NCBI GenBank assembly: GCA_021325365.1
Contig: JAJPHF010000123.1
Span: 7,788-71,787, forward strand
Origin: Pseudomonadota bacterium
GTDB lineage: Bacteria > Chloroflexota > UBA6077 > JAJPHF01
Direction: 5' to 3'
Length of the DNA stretch: 64,000 nucleotides
The translations under genes and the position numbers were made by a program. The notes below the pieces were generated by a model. That model saw only the letters and a list, made by a program, of their open reading frames with translations. It made no database searches and was not told where the DNA came from. Shown here piece by piece: positions 43,632 through 52,090 of the stretch; within the stretch, counting starts at the first letter, position 1, and each line of letters opens with the position of its first letter.

Positions 43632-44690
43632 ATGGGCGAGATCGTCGCGGCCATCGGCACGGCGCACGCACCGCAGTTCCTGACCAAGCCGGACACGGAA
43701 GACCCGCAGCAGCTCGAAGCGGTCTTCCAGGCGCTCACGATGCTAAAGGGCCGGCTGCGCGCGGTGGCGCCGGACGTAGTGATCATCATCGCCAACGACC
43801 ACGTGGAGAACTTCTACCTGGACGTGGTGCCGCCGTTTACCGTGTTCACAGGGACGGAGGCGCGCGGGCACTTCGCCGGGCAGGACTACGCGTATCCCGG
43901 CCACCCGGCGCTGGCGCGGGCGCTGCTGGAGGAGGGGCTGCGGCTGGGCGTGGACATCGCCTACTCGCAGCAGGCGCACCTGGGGCACTCGTTCGTCGTG
44001 CCGCTGCACTTCCTGCTGCCCGAGCCGGCGCCGCCGGTGATCCCGCTGTTCGTGAACACGTATTTGCCGCCGCAGCCCTGGCCGCGCCGCTGCTACGAGG
44101 TCGGCCAGAAGCTGGCCGAGATCATTCGTCAGCGGCCCGAGCGGGTGGCGGTGATCGCGAGCGGCGGGCTGTCGCACTATCCGGGCACCGACCTGTACCC
44201 GCACCCCGACAACGCCTTTGACGCGGAGGTGCTGAAGCTGATCGAGGCCGGCCAGATGCACCGGCTGGCGGCGTTCACGCCGATGGAGCTGGACCGGCAC
44301 GGCAACCTGGAGCTGCTGCAGTGGCTGGTGCTGCTGGGGATGCTGGGCGACGAGCCACCGGCCGAGCTAGTGACCTACCAGCCCAGCTGGCACCACGGCT
44401 ACGCGGTGGTGTGGTGGGACGTGTCGGCGGGGCCGCGCCCGGCCGAGCAGCACTACGTCTACGCCGACCCGGCACGCTACCCGCTGAACACGGCGCTGTA
44501 CACCCTGATGAACGACCGGGCGCTGCGCGAGCGGTTCCTGGCCGACGCCGACGCGGCGATCGCGGACTTCCCGCTGGCCGACGAGGAGCGCGCGGCTGTG
44601 AAGGCGCGCAACGTCAAGCAGCTCACGGCGCTGGGCGCGCACCCGTTCCTGGCGTTCATGGCCGACTACAACCTGAAGTACGAGACGTAG
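43632..44690 (+). CDS. Class III extradiol ring-cleavage dioxygenase, LigB-LigA fusion
   Basis: A 352-residue protein. The first 275 residues are LigB-like: AAIGTAHAPQFLTKP (His metal ligand), IIIANDHVENFYLD (His/Asp), GHSFVVPLHFLLPE, IASGGLSHYPGT (His and Ser near the active site) and QPSWHHGYAVVWW. The last 65 residues (NTALYTLMNDRALRERFLAD to HPFLAFMADYNL) match the LigA small-subunit domain, so both subunits are on one chain, as in gallate-type dioxygenases. It would open a catecholic ring (protocatechuate, gallate or similar) using Fe(II). ATG 43632 has GGAGG at 6 bp. Divergent from the aldehyde dehydrogenase. Confidence 0.85.
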   Translation: MGEIVAAIGTAHAPQFLTKPDTEDPQQLEAVFQALTMLKGRLRAVAPDVVIIIANDHVENFYLDVVPPFTVFTGTEARGHFAGQDYAYPGHPALARALLEEGLRLGVDIAYSQQAHLGHSFVVPLHFLLPEPAPPVIPLFVNTYLPPQPWPRRCYEVGQKLAEIIRQRPERVAVIASGGLSHYPGTDLYPHPDNAFDAEVLKLIEAGQMHRLAAFTPMELDRHGNLELLQWLVLLGMLGDEPPAELVTYQPSWHHGYAVVWWDVSAGPRPAEQHYVYADPARYPLNTALYTLMNDRALRERFLADADAAIADFPLADEERAAVKARNVKQLTALGAHPFLAFMADYNLKYET

Positions 44691-44772
44691 GCCAGCAGGT
44701 AGGAGCGGCCTCGCCACGGATGCACCCTGGTCCCGTGACCCGGCTTGGCGATGCCAGAGGACTGAAAGCATT

Positions 44773-45624
44773 ATGGTGTTACTCGACGGCTGCGACGTGC
44801 GCCTGGGCGGTCAGGGCTGGAGCGAGCCGGACTGGCAGGGCGTGTTCTATCCGCGGGGCCTGAAGGCGAGGGATCGGCTAGCCTGCTACGCGACGGCCTT
44901 CGACTTCGCGGAGATCGACAGTACGTTCTACTCCATCCCTGCAACACGGATCGTGGAGGCCTGGCGGGACCGCACCCCGGCGGGGTTCCGCTTCGCGGCG
45001 AAGCTGCCGCAGAGCATCACTCACGATCCGGACCCCAAGACCCGGCTGCCCCGCCGGCCGCTCGCGGCTGACGACTGGCAGGACGAGCTAGCCCGGTTCA
45101 CGGAGGCGATGCGGCCGCTGGGCGCCAAGCTCCTAGCGATCGTCGCGCAGCTGCCGCCCCAGTGGCACTGGCGCCCGGAGCGCCTGGGCGTCTTGCAGCG
45201 CTTCCTTGAAGCCCTGCCGCGCGAGATCCAGTGGGCCGTCGAGTTTCGGCACCGGGGGTGGCTGAACGCGGAGGTGTTTGCGCTACTGCGCGAACACGCG
45301 GCGGCGTTCGTGATCCAGGACCTGTACTACATGCCCCGGCATGTCGAGGTGACGACGTCCGCGCTGGCGTACATCCGGCTCCAAGGGCGGCGGCAGGACA
45401 TCGTCCACATGGACGCCGTTCAGATCGACCGCGACGAGGCGCTGGACGAGTGGGCGGCGGTCGTTCGGGCGCTGGCGGACCGTTCGGTGCGGACGGTGGT
45501 TGTGGCGGCGAACAATCACTACCAGGGCCACTCGCCGGGCACCGTGGCGGCGCTGCAGCGGCGGCTGGGGCTGCCCGTGGCGCACCCGCCCGCGACGGTC
45601 CTGGGAGGCCCGCGTCTGTTGTAG
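44773..45624 (+). CDS. DUF72 (YecE-like) TIM-barrel protein
   Basis: A 283-residue member of DUF72: VRLGGQGWSEPDWQGVFYP at the start, FDFAEIDSTFYSIPA, FRFAAKLPQSITHD, AIVAQLPPQWHW, WAVEFRHRGWLN and YIRLQGRR follow the family's conserved order. The fold is a TIM barrel; biochemical function is not established. ATG 44773; 82 bp after the dioxygenase stop on the same strand, so it may share its transcript. Nothing odd in the sequence. Confidence 0.88.
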   Translation: MVLLDGCDVRLGGQGWSEPDWQGVFYPRGLKARDRLACYATAFDFAEIDSTFYSIPATRIVEAWRDRTPAGFRFAAKLPQSITHDPDPKTRLPRRPLAADDWQDELARFTEAMRPLGAKLLAIVAQLPPQWHWRPERLGVLQRFLEALPREIQWAVEFRHRGWLNAEVFALLREHAAAFVIQDLYYMPRHVEVTTSALAYIRLQGRRQDIVHMDAVQIDRDEALDEWAAVVRALADRSVRTVVVAANNHYQGHSPGTVAALQRRLGLPVAHPPATVLGGPRLL

Positions 45625-45841
45625 GCTCCCCGATGCAGGCTGGGCCATGCCCAAGCACTCCTCATCGTCAAATCGCTGATCGTTGGATCACCCCAACGAA
45701 TCACCCGATCTGTGGACCCCGAAAAATCGGCCCCCCTGCGATGCTAGCCATGTCAAGCGCAACGCCGCGCTGGAACTGCCTGAGCGGGTGGGTGGCCGAC
45801 AACGGCGTCGGCCCGCCCTTCCGCCGCTCCTGGAGCCTGAC

Positions 45842-46048
45842 ATGGCGCAACTCGCGGACACTCCACCGGCGCTCCGCTGCCCACGCTGCAGCGGACCGAT
45901 GTTTCCCCAGGCGGCCGGCGAGCTGGATTACCTGTGCCTGCTCTGTGGCGAGTACCGCTTCCTGGTCCGGCGAGCCGCGAAGGTCGCGCCTTTGCCGCCC
46001 GAGGCGTTCAAGAAGCGCCGCGGTCGCCCCAGCCGCTACGGCTACTAA
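45842..46048 (+). CDS. Small zinc-ribbon protein with C-terminal AT-hook-like motif
   Basis: A 68-residue protein. Two CxxC pairs, LRCPRCSGPM and YLCLLCGEY, 15-18 residues apart, form a zinc ribbon. The tail KKRRGRPSRYGY has the RGRP core of an AT-hook, implying binding to the DNA minor groove. I do not recognise the exact family; similar tiny ribbon-plus-hook proteins may be nucleoid or regulatory factors. ATG 45842 is chosen because homology-like content begins there; an in-frame ATG at 45683 would add low-quality sequence. A perfect hairpin follows the stop by 18 bp. Confidence 0.65.
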   Translation: MAQLADTPPALRCPRCSGPMFPQAAGELDYLCLLCGEYRFLVRRAAKVAPLPPEAFKKRRGRPSRYGY

Positions 46049-46065
46049 GCGGCCGGCCCAGGTTG

Positions 46066-46098
46066 GTGTGTAAGGTTGGCGAAGCCAACCTTACACAC
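46066..46098. terminator. Perfect 15-bp hairpin downstream of the zinc-ribbon gene
   Basis: Arms 46066-46080 and 46084-46098 are fully complementary (core AAGGTTGGC-GAA-GCCAACCTT) with a 3-nt loop. It starts 18 bp after the stop codon. There is no long T-tract on the plus strand, so termination is likely but not certain. A shorter version, GGTTGGCGAACCAACC, is at 62498-62513. Confidence 0.65.
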
Positions 46099-46149
46099 TA
46101 TTCCTGGCCAAGTGCTTCGGCTGGCCCTGCAAGACGTGCCCACGGGTGG

Positions 46150-46299
46150 CTAACCTCCCTCACCACGCTGCTGAGCGATGAGGGGGCTGCCATCAGTGGC
46201 CTGTCCCACGCGCTCACGGGCCTTGGCGAGCACGGCCGCGACCGCGCCGGCCACGCCCGCCAGGATGCCGCGCCGCGCCACACTCCGCCCGCTTCCCAT
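46150..46299 (-). pseudogene. Possible remnant of a Tat-exported protein N-terminus
   Basis: A 49-codon frame starting MGSGRSVARRGILAGVAGAV with a twin-arginine-like signal region, then RVGQATDGSPLIAQQRGEGG and a stop. It looks like the first 50 residues of a Tat substrate cut short. It lies in an otherwise empty 480-bp gap upstream of the SNF2 gene. Evidence is only the signal-like pattern, and a chance frame in GC-rich DNA cannot be excluded. Confidence 0.3.
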
Positions 46300-46598
46300 C
46301 GCCCGCGCCTGCGTTCCTCTGCTCCGCCCCGGTGCAACCGTAGCTTGGCCACGTGTCGAGTCCGGGCAGGTCGAGCGCGAGTTCGCGGCCAACTCCCGCT
46401 AGCTCGGCGCTCGCACGTATGTCCGTGGGCGAGCAGGCGGAGGCCGGGTGGGGCAGCGTCCAGGCACCCACGGGTAGTGATTGCCGGCACGGTTGGCGCG
46501 CAGGCACTACAATTTGACCGGCAAGACGTAACGCGACGCGCTGCCGGCGGGCTGTCGCCCGCACGCGGCGCGTCACGTCGGTGGAATCGGGCAGGCAG

Positions 46599-49500
46599 AT
46601 GCTCGTCGTACACGGCTCGTGGCTGCCGGAGCAGGACGGCGCGGGGGGCGCCTTCGTGCTGTGGGCCGAAGCCGCAGGCGCGCGCGGCCGGCCGCGCGGG
46701 ACGCCGCAGGGCCGGGCGACAGCCGCGGCGGCCGGCCGCGTCCGCCGCCATCCCTTCGCCGCGCGCCGCGCTCAGCTGCTGGAGGCGCTGGCCGGCGCGC
46801 TCGAGGCTGAGGCGGGGAGCCCCGAGGCGCCGGCCGGGGCGGCGCGCGCGGGCGTGGCGGAGGCCGGGCCGGCCAGCGGTCGTGGGCCGGACGCGGCAGC
46901 GGTAAGCGCCGGGGCGCCGGCCGAGGTGGTGGTTCGGCTGCCGTCGACGGCGCGCGGGCCGCTGCCGTCGCCCGGCCTGGCGACGGCTGACGAGCCGGCT
47001 CACGAGCCGCGCGCGCTGGCCGCCTGGCGCGTCGAGGCCGTGGCCTACGCGCCCGCGCGCGCCGCCGAGTTGCTCATGGGCCTGGCCGCGAGCGACGGCC
47101 GCGCCGACATGGCCCTTGGCACGGACGTGCGCTACTGGGCCGCGGCCGCGCGGCGCGCGCTGGCGCTGCTGTATGGCCAGCGGCTGCTGCCCGCGCTCGA
47201 CCAGCAAGGCGCCCGCTACGTGGCGCGCTGGCGCGCGCTGCTGGACGCGCCGGCCGACCGCGAGCGGCTAGCGGCGCTGGTGGCGGCGATGCCGCCCGCG
47301 TGCCGCGCGATCGCCCTGAGCGCGGATGCCGCCGAGCCGGAGCCGGAGGGGCTGCTGCGGCACTTCCTGGACGCGGTGACCGACGCCGTGGCCCGCGCGG
47401 CGCTGGAAGCGGCCGCGCCGACGAACGGCCACGCGGCCCGACCGCGCGCGCCGCGCCGGCCGAGCGTGGGCGACGCCTGGCTCGCGGCGCTCGCCGGCGA
47501 TCCCGTGCTGACCGGCAAGCCGGACGATCTGGCGGCGTTCTACGCGCAGTACCGCGCCTGGAGCGCGCCCGTGGCCGCGACGGCCAGCGGCGAGCCGTTC
47601 CGGCTGTGCCTGCGGCTCGATCCGCCGGAGCCGTCGGCCGCGGACGGCGTGGTGGTGCCGAAGGCGAGCGCCCGCGACTGGACGCTCGAATACCTGCTTC
47701 AGGCGAACGACGACCCGAGCCTGCTGGTGCCGGCCGGCGCGGTGTGGCGCGAGCGCGGCTCGACGGCGCGCTTCCTGAGTCGCCGGCTGGAGCAGCCACA
47801 GGAGCGCCTGCTGGGCTGGCTGGGTCAGGCGTCGCGGCTGTACCCGCCGATCGACGCGAGCCTGCGCACCGCCACGCCAACCGCCGCGCGCCTGAACGTC
47901 GCGGAGGCGCACGAGTTCGTGCGCGAGAAGGCGCTGCTGCTGCGGGCGAGCGGCTTCGGCGTGCTCGTGCCGGGCCTGGACACGCGGCTAGGCGTGCGCG
48001 TGCGCTTGGGTGGCGGCCGCGCGGCGCCCGGCAAGACGAGCACGAAGGCAGGGTTCAGCCAGCAGACCCTGGTAGAGTACGACTGGCAGCTCGCGCTGGG
48101 CAACGAGCCGCTGTCGCGCGAGGAGCTGCGGGCGCTGGCGCGGCTCAAGCAGCCGTTGGTGCAGGTGCGCGGACGGTGGGTAGAGCTGCGACCGGAGCAG
48201 TTGCAGCAGGCACTCGCCTACTTCGAGAAGCACGGGCGGGGCGGGCAGATGCCGCTGCTCGACGCGGTGGGCCTGGCGCTGGCCCCAGACGGAGAGGCGG
48301 GGCTGCCGATTGTCGGCGTGAGTACAGACGGCTGGATCGACACGGTGCTGCGCGACCTGCAAGCCGGCGAGGAGCGCGTCGCGCTGGCCGAGCCGCCGGG
48401 CTTCGTGGGGGCGCTGCGGCCCTACCAGCAGGTCGGCGTCGGCTGGCTGGCGGCGCTGCGCCGCTACGGCCTGGGCGCCTGCCTGGCCGACGACATGGGC
48501 CTGGGCAAGACCGTGATGCTGATCGCGCTACTGCTGCACACTCGCGACGAGGGGGCCGCGACGCCGCCGGCGCTGCTCATCTGCCCCACGTCGGTGGTCG
48601 GCAACTGGCAGCGGGAGCTGGCGCGCTTCGCGCCCGGCCTGCGGGTGCTCGTCCACCACGGCGCCGGGCGCGACACGGCGCAGCTGGCCGCGCTGGCCGC
48701 CGAGCACGACGTGGTCCTCAGCACCTACGCGCTGCTGCACCGCGACCAGGACGCGCTGACGGCCGTGGAGTGGGACGCGGTCATCCTCGATGAGGCGCAG
48801 AACGTCAAGAACGCGGCCACGCGCGCCGCCCAGGCCGCGCGGGCGCTGCCCGCCCGCTGGCGCGCGGCGCTGACGGGCACGCCGGTCGAGAACCGGCTGG
48901 CCGACCTGTGGAGCATCTTCCAGTTCCTCAATCCGGGCTACCTGGGCTCGGCCGAGCAGTTCCGCAAGCGGTTCGCCGCGCCTATCGAGCGCGGCGGCGA
49001 TCCGGCCGCGGCCGCGCGCCTGCGCCGGCTGGTCGGGCCGTTCATCTTGCGGCGGCTGAAGACCGACCGCGCGATTATCCAGGACCTGCCCGAGAAGAAC
49101 GAGATGAAGGTCTACTGCACGCTGACGCGCGAGCAGGCGACGCTCTACGAGGCGATCGTGCAGACCTTGCTGGAGGAGGCGGACGAGTCCGAGGGGATCC
49201 AGCGGCGCGGGCAGATCCTGGCGGCGCTGACGAAGCTCAAGCAGGTGTGCGACCACCCGGCGCTGCTGCTGCACGACGCCAGCGCGCTCGCCGGGCGCAG
49301 CGGCAAGCTGGCGCGGCTCACCGAGATGCTGGAAGAGGTGCTAGCGGTGGGCGACCGCGCGCTGATCTTCACGCAGTACGCCGAGATGGGCAAGCTGTTG
49401 CAGGAGCACCTGCAGGCGACGTTCGGGCGCGAGACGCTGTTCCTGCACGGCGGCACGCCGGCGGCGGCGCGGGACCGTATGGTGGCGCGGTTCCAGAGCG

Positions 49501-49844
49501 AGGGCGCGGGGCCGCCGCTGTTCCTACTGTCGCTGAAGGCTGGCGGCACGGGGCTGACGCTGACACGCGCCAACCACGTCTTCCACTTCGACCGCTGGTG
49601 GAACCCGGCCGTCGAGGACCAGGCGACCGACCGGGCGTTCCGCATCGGCCAGCGGCGCAACGTGCAGGTCCACAAGCTACTGTGCGCGGGGACGTTCGAG
49701 GAGACGCTGGACCAGCTCATCGAGCGGAAGACGGCGCTGGCGCAGAGCATCGTCGGCACGAGCGAGGCGTGGATCACGGAGCTGTCGACGGCCGAGCTGC
49801 GCGATTTGTTCGCGCTGCGGCGCGAGGCGGTGGGAGACGAGTGA
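46599..49844 (+). CDS. SNF2/RapA-family DEAD/DEAH helicase
   Basis: A large (about 1081-residue) SNF2 ATPase. The N-terminal half is Ala-rich and contains an SNF2-associated domain seen in bacterial homologues (near 440-570, ending with GRWVELRPEQLQQALAYFEK). The ATPase core has DDMGLGKTVMLIALLL (Walker A), ICPTSVVGNWQREL, LDEAQNVKNAATR (DEAQ box), ALTGTPVENRLADLWS, and the C-terminal lobe RALIFTQYAEMGKLLQ, LSLKAGGTGLTLT and ATDRAFRIGQ. Such enzymes move along DNA to remodel bound proteins or polymerase. I prefer ATG 46599 over GTG 46581. Its stop overlaps the SWIM gene (TGATG). Confidence 0.92.
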   Translation: MLVVHGSWLPEQDGAGGAFVLWAEAAGARGRPRGTPQGRATAAAAGRVRRHPFAARRAQLLEALAGALEAEAGSPEAPAGAARAGVAEAGPASGRGPDAAAVSAGAPAEVVVRLPSTARGPLPSPGLATADEPAHEPRALAAWRVEAVAYAPARAAELLMGLAASDGRADMALGTDVRYWAAAARRALALLYGQRLLPALDQQGARYVARWRALLDAPADRERLAALVAAMPPACRAIALSADAAEPEPEGLLRHFLDAVTDAVARAALEAAAPTNGHAARPRAPRRPSVGDAWLAALAGDPVLTGKPDDLAAFYAQYRAWSAPVAATASGEPFRLCLRLDPPEPSAADGVVVPKASARDWTLEYLLQANDDPSLLVPAGAVWRERGSTARFLSRRLEQPQERLLGWLGQASRLYPPIDASLRTATPTAARLNVAEAHEFVREKALLLRASGFGVLVPGLDTRLGVRVRLGGGRAAPGKTSTKAGFSQQTLVEYDWQLALGNEPLSREELRALARLKQPLVQVRGRWVELRPEQLQQALAYFEKHGRGGQMPLLDAVGLALAPDGEAGLPIVGVSTDGWIDTVLRDLQAGEERVALAEPPGFVGALRPYQQVGVGWLAALRRYGLGACLADDMGLGKTVMLIALLLHTRDEGAATPPALLICPTSVVGNWQRELARFAPGLRVLVHHGAGRDTAQLAALAAEHDVVLSTYALLHRDQDALTAVEWDAVILDEAQNVKNAATRAAQAARALPARWRAALTGTPVENRLADLWSIFQFLNPGYLGSAEQFRKRFAAPIERGGDPAAAARLRRLVGPFILRRLKTDRAIIQDLPEKNEMKVYCTLTREQATLYEAIVQTLLEEADESEGIQRRGQILAALTKLKQVCDHPALLLHDASALAGRSGKLARLTEMLEEVLAVGDRALIFTQYAEMGKLLQEHLQATFGRETLFLHGGTPAAARDRMVARFQSEGAGPPLFLLSLKAGGTGLTLTRANHVFHFDRWWNPAVEDQATDRAFRIGQRRNVQVHKLLCAGTFEETLDQLIERKTALAQSIVGTSEAWITELSTAELRDLFALRREAVGDE

Positions 49845-50758
49845 TGGCGCGGGCTGGACGGTCGTATGGCACGCGGTACGAGCCGGAGCCGTGGTGGCGC
49901 GAGTACGAGCGCGCGCCCCGCCGTCCGGCGAACGGCATCAAGGCGCAGACGCAGCGCGGCCAGTTCGGCAAGACGTGGTGGGCCAGCCGCTGGATCTCGG
50001 CGCTGGAGCGGCTGGTGGACGCGGGTCGGCTGGGGCGCGGGCGGTCGTACGCCCGCAGCGGCCAGGTGCTCACGCTCGACGTCGGGCCGGACGGGGTGGC
50101 GGCCAAGGTGCAGGGCAGCCGGCCGACGCCCTACACCGTTAGCATCCGCTTCCGGCGCCTCTCGGACGAGGCATGGGAGCAGGTGGCCGACGCGCTGGCG
50201 GGGGAGGCGCGGTACGCGGCGAGGCTGCTGAGCGGCGAGATGCCGCAGGACATCGAGCAGGCGTTCACGGCGGCGGGCGCCAGCCTGTTCCCGGCCGCGC
50301 GCCAGGACCTAGAGACGGAGTGCTCGTGTCCCGACTGGTCGAATCCCTGCAAGCACGTCGCCGCCGTGTACTATCTGCTGGGCGAGCGCTTCGACGCCGA
50401 CCCGTTCCTGCTGTTCGTGCTGCGCGGCCGCGACCAGCAGTGGATGACCGAGGCGCTCCGCGCCCGCCGCGCCGGCGCGGCTCCGCCGCCCGCCGCGGAG
50501 CCGGAGGCGACGGCCGAGGTGGCGCCCGCGGCCGCGCCGGCGCCCGCGCTCGCGGACCTGCTCGACACTTACTGGACCGCCGCCGCGCTTCCGGCGATCG
50601 CGTTCGAGCCGGCTGAGCTGGACGCGCTGGCGGTCAAGCGGCTGGGCCCGGCGCCGTTCGCGGCCGACGCCGGCGAATTCGAGCGCCGGCTTGAAGCCGA
50701 CTACCGGGCGATCAGCGCCCACGCCTATGGGCTGGCGCTGGGCGAGGACGTCATCTAA
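49844..50758 (+). CDS. SWIM zinc-finger protein, partner of the SNF2 helicase
   Basis: A 304-residue protein. A conserved N-terminal part (GQFGKTWWASRWISALERLV) precedes the SWIM finger ECSCPDWSNPCKHVAAVYYL (CxCx6CxH). The C-terminal 120 residues are Ala/Pro-rich with a final acidic segment. SWIM fingers bind DNA or proteins. The ATG at 49844 shares a base with the helicase stop, so the two are translationally coupled; this two-gene arrangement recurs in bacteria and implies a joint complex. Function of the pair is not established. Confidence 0.88.
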   Translation: MARAGRSYGTRYEPEPWWREYERAPRRPANGIKAQTQRGQFGKTWWASRWISALERLVDAGRLGRGRSYARSGQVLTLDVGPDGVAAKVQGSRPTPYTVSIRFRRLSDEAWEQVADALAGEARYAARLLSGEMPQDIEQAFTAAGASLFPAARQDLETECSCPDWSNPCKHVAAVYYLLGERFDADPFLLFVLRGRDQQWMTEALRARRAGAAPPPAAEPEATAEVAPAAAPAPALADLLDTYWTAAALPAIAFEPAELDALAVKRLGPAPFAADAGEFERRLEADYRAISAHAYGLALGEDVI

Positions 50759-50848
50759 CCTTACTGGGGCGGCCGGGCGCGGCGTGATGAGCCGTGGGCT
50801 CCGCCGGCTGGCGCTCGTCGCCCTCCACTCCGCCGTAAGGAAGATGAC

Positions 50849-51337
50849 ATGCGTCTCGCTCATCCCCGCGCCCTCGCCGCGCTCCTCGCGACACTCGTGA
50901 CGGTCCCGGCGCTCGCGCCGCGCCCCGCGCTGGTGGGCTGCGAGCTGCGGCCGGACCTGAACATCATGGGGCTCACGCTCATGACGTCGAATGCCGCCGG
51001 GCGGCTCGTCGGCCGCTGGCTGGGGGCCTACCCCCTGGCCTGTGAGGGCGACACGTATCAACTGGCGATTGCCGCCAACGCGCTGACGGCGCTGGAACAG
51101 GCCGCGGGCGATCCTGGCCTGGACGGCAACGTGTACCTGGCGGGCGACTTCCCCTACTTCGGCGACGGCGTCTGCGTCGTCGGGGCGGTCCGGCGCTGGT
51201 GGCGGCCCGGCGAGATCGGCGGTCAGCAGGCCGAGCAGCACTGGGACGGCACGAGCGTGCCGGTGGTGGCGCCAGCCTTCCCCTGCCCGGTCAACCAGCC
51301 GGGCGACGGGCTGCTGGTGCTCCAGCCCGGGGGGTAG
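50849..51337 (+). CDS. Secreted hypothetical protein
   Basis: A 162-residue product with an N-terminal signal-peptide-like region (RALAALLATLVTVPALAPRP, cleavage perhaps after ALA or near residue 29). The mature part has five cysteines (GCELRPDL, LACEGD, GVCVVG, FPCPVN), suggesting disulfides, and no domain that I recognise. ATG 50849 is preceded by AAGGAAG at 6-7 bp. It starts 90 bp after the SWIM gene and converges with the DUF1461 gene 9 bp away. Function unknown. Confidence 0.6.
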   Translation: MRLAHPRALAALLATLVTVPALAPRPALVGCELRPDLNIMGLTLMTSNAAGRLVGRWLGAYPLACEGDTYQLAIAANALTALEQAAGDPGLDGNVYLAGDFPYFGDGVCVVGAVRRWWRPGEIGGQQAEQHWDGTSVPVVAPAFPCPVNQPGDGLLVLQPGG

Positions 51338-51346
51338 GGAGGGGGG

Positions 51347-52090
51347 TTAGGTCGTGCGGCGATTCACCAGCAGGCCGACCAGTCCGACCACGGCCAGGGC
51401 GAGCGCCTCCACGACAGTGAAGACGACGACGCGCATGGCCGCGTCGAGAAAGAACTCCTGGGGAAACAGGCGGATCAGGTTGTCGGTGCGGGGGTCGAGC
51501 AGCCAGAGGTCGTTGCTGAACGACAGCAGGTGGAACTCCAGAAAGAGGTCGGAGAAATCGGTTGCGGCGAGCGCGCCGAGCACGCCGATGATGCCGAGGG
51601 TCAGGACCCCGCCGGCGACGAGCACCTTCGCGGCGAGCGGCAGGAAGGCGCGCCGCCCCCAGGCCAGCCCCCCGAGCGCGTAGAGCGCCACGTAGGCGAA
51701 GGCGAGCGCCTGCACGCGAAAGACGAGGTGCATCAGCGCCTGCACGTCTTCCATGTGGGCTAGCTCGCGCTCATTGAACAGCGGCTGGAGCGTGCCCCCG
51801 CGCGGCAGACGGACGTCCAGGCGGCTGGGCGGGCCTTGAAAGTAGGCGATGAAGGCGTCGGCCACGAGCCGCAGCTCGTCGGGGGCCAGGCCGACGAACG
51901 CGCCGCGGTCGTAGCGCGCGAACTCGGTCAGGTAGAAGCTCCGGTCGAGCGTGACGGCCCGCACGTTGGCCGCGACCAGGCCGAGCGGCAGGGCGACCAC
52001 GCACAGCGCCGTGGCGAGGCCGGCGCCGAGCCGCAGGAGGCCGCGCGGGCCGCCGCGGCGCGCGGTGGCGGGGCCTGAGCGCTCAGCCAT
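51347..52090 (-). CDS. TIGR01906/DUF1461-like integral membrane protein
   Basis: A 247-residue membrane protein. An N-terminal membrane segment (LGAGLATALCVVALPLGLVA), an extracellular part with LFNERELAHMEDVQALMHLV, and three further segments: VQALAFAYVALYALGGLAW, VLVAGGVLTLGIIGVLGALA and VVVFTVVEALALAVVGLVGL. The FNERELAHMEDV stretch is characteristic of DUF1461. Function unknown. Start ATG 52090 overlaps the DUF2085 gene by 8 bp, so the two are probably translated together. Confidence 0.75.
   Translation of the reverse strand: MAERSGPATARRGGPRGLLRLGAGLATALCVVALPLGLVAANVRAVTLDRSFYLTEFARYDRGAFVGLAPDELRLVADAFIAYFQGPPSRLDVRLPRGGTLQPLFNERELAHMEDVQALMHLVFRVQALAFAYVALYALGGLAWGRRAFLPLAAKVLVAGGVLTLGIIGVLGALAATDFSDLFLEFHLLSFSNDLWLLDPRTDNLIRLFPQEFFLDAAMRVVVFTVVEALALAVVGLVGLLVNRRTT

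Noticed and set aside
46098..47207. 369-codon minus-strand frame opposite the SNF2 N-terminus
   Set aside because: Arg-rich antisense translation without domains; only the small RR-signal-like fragment within the gap deserved mention.
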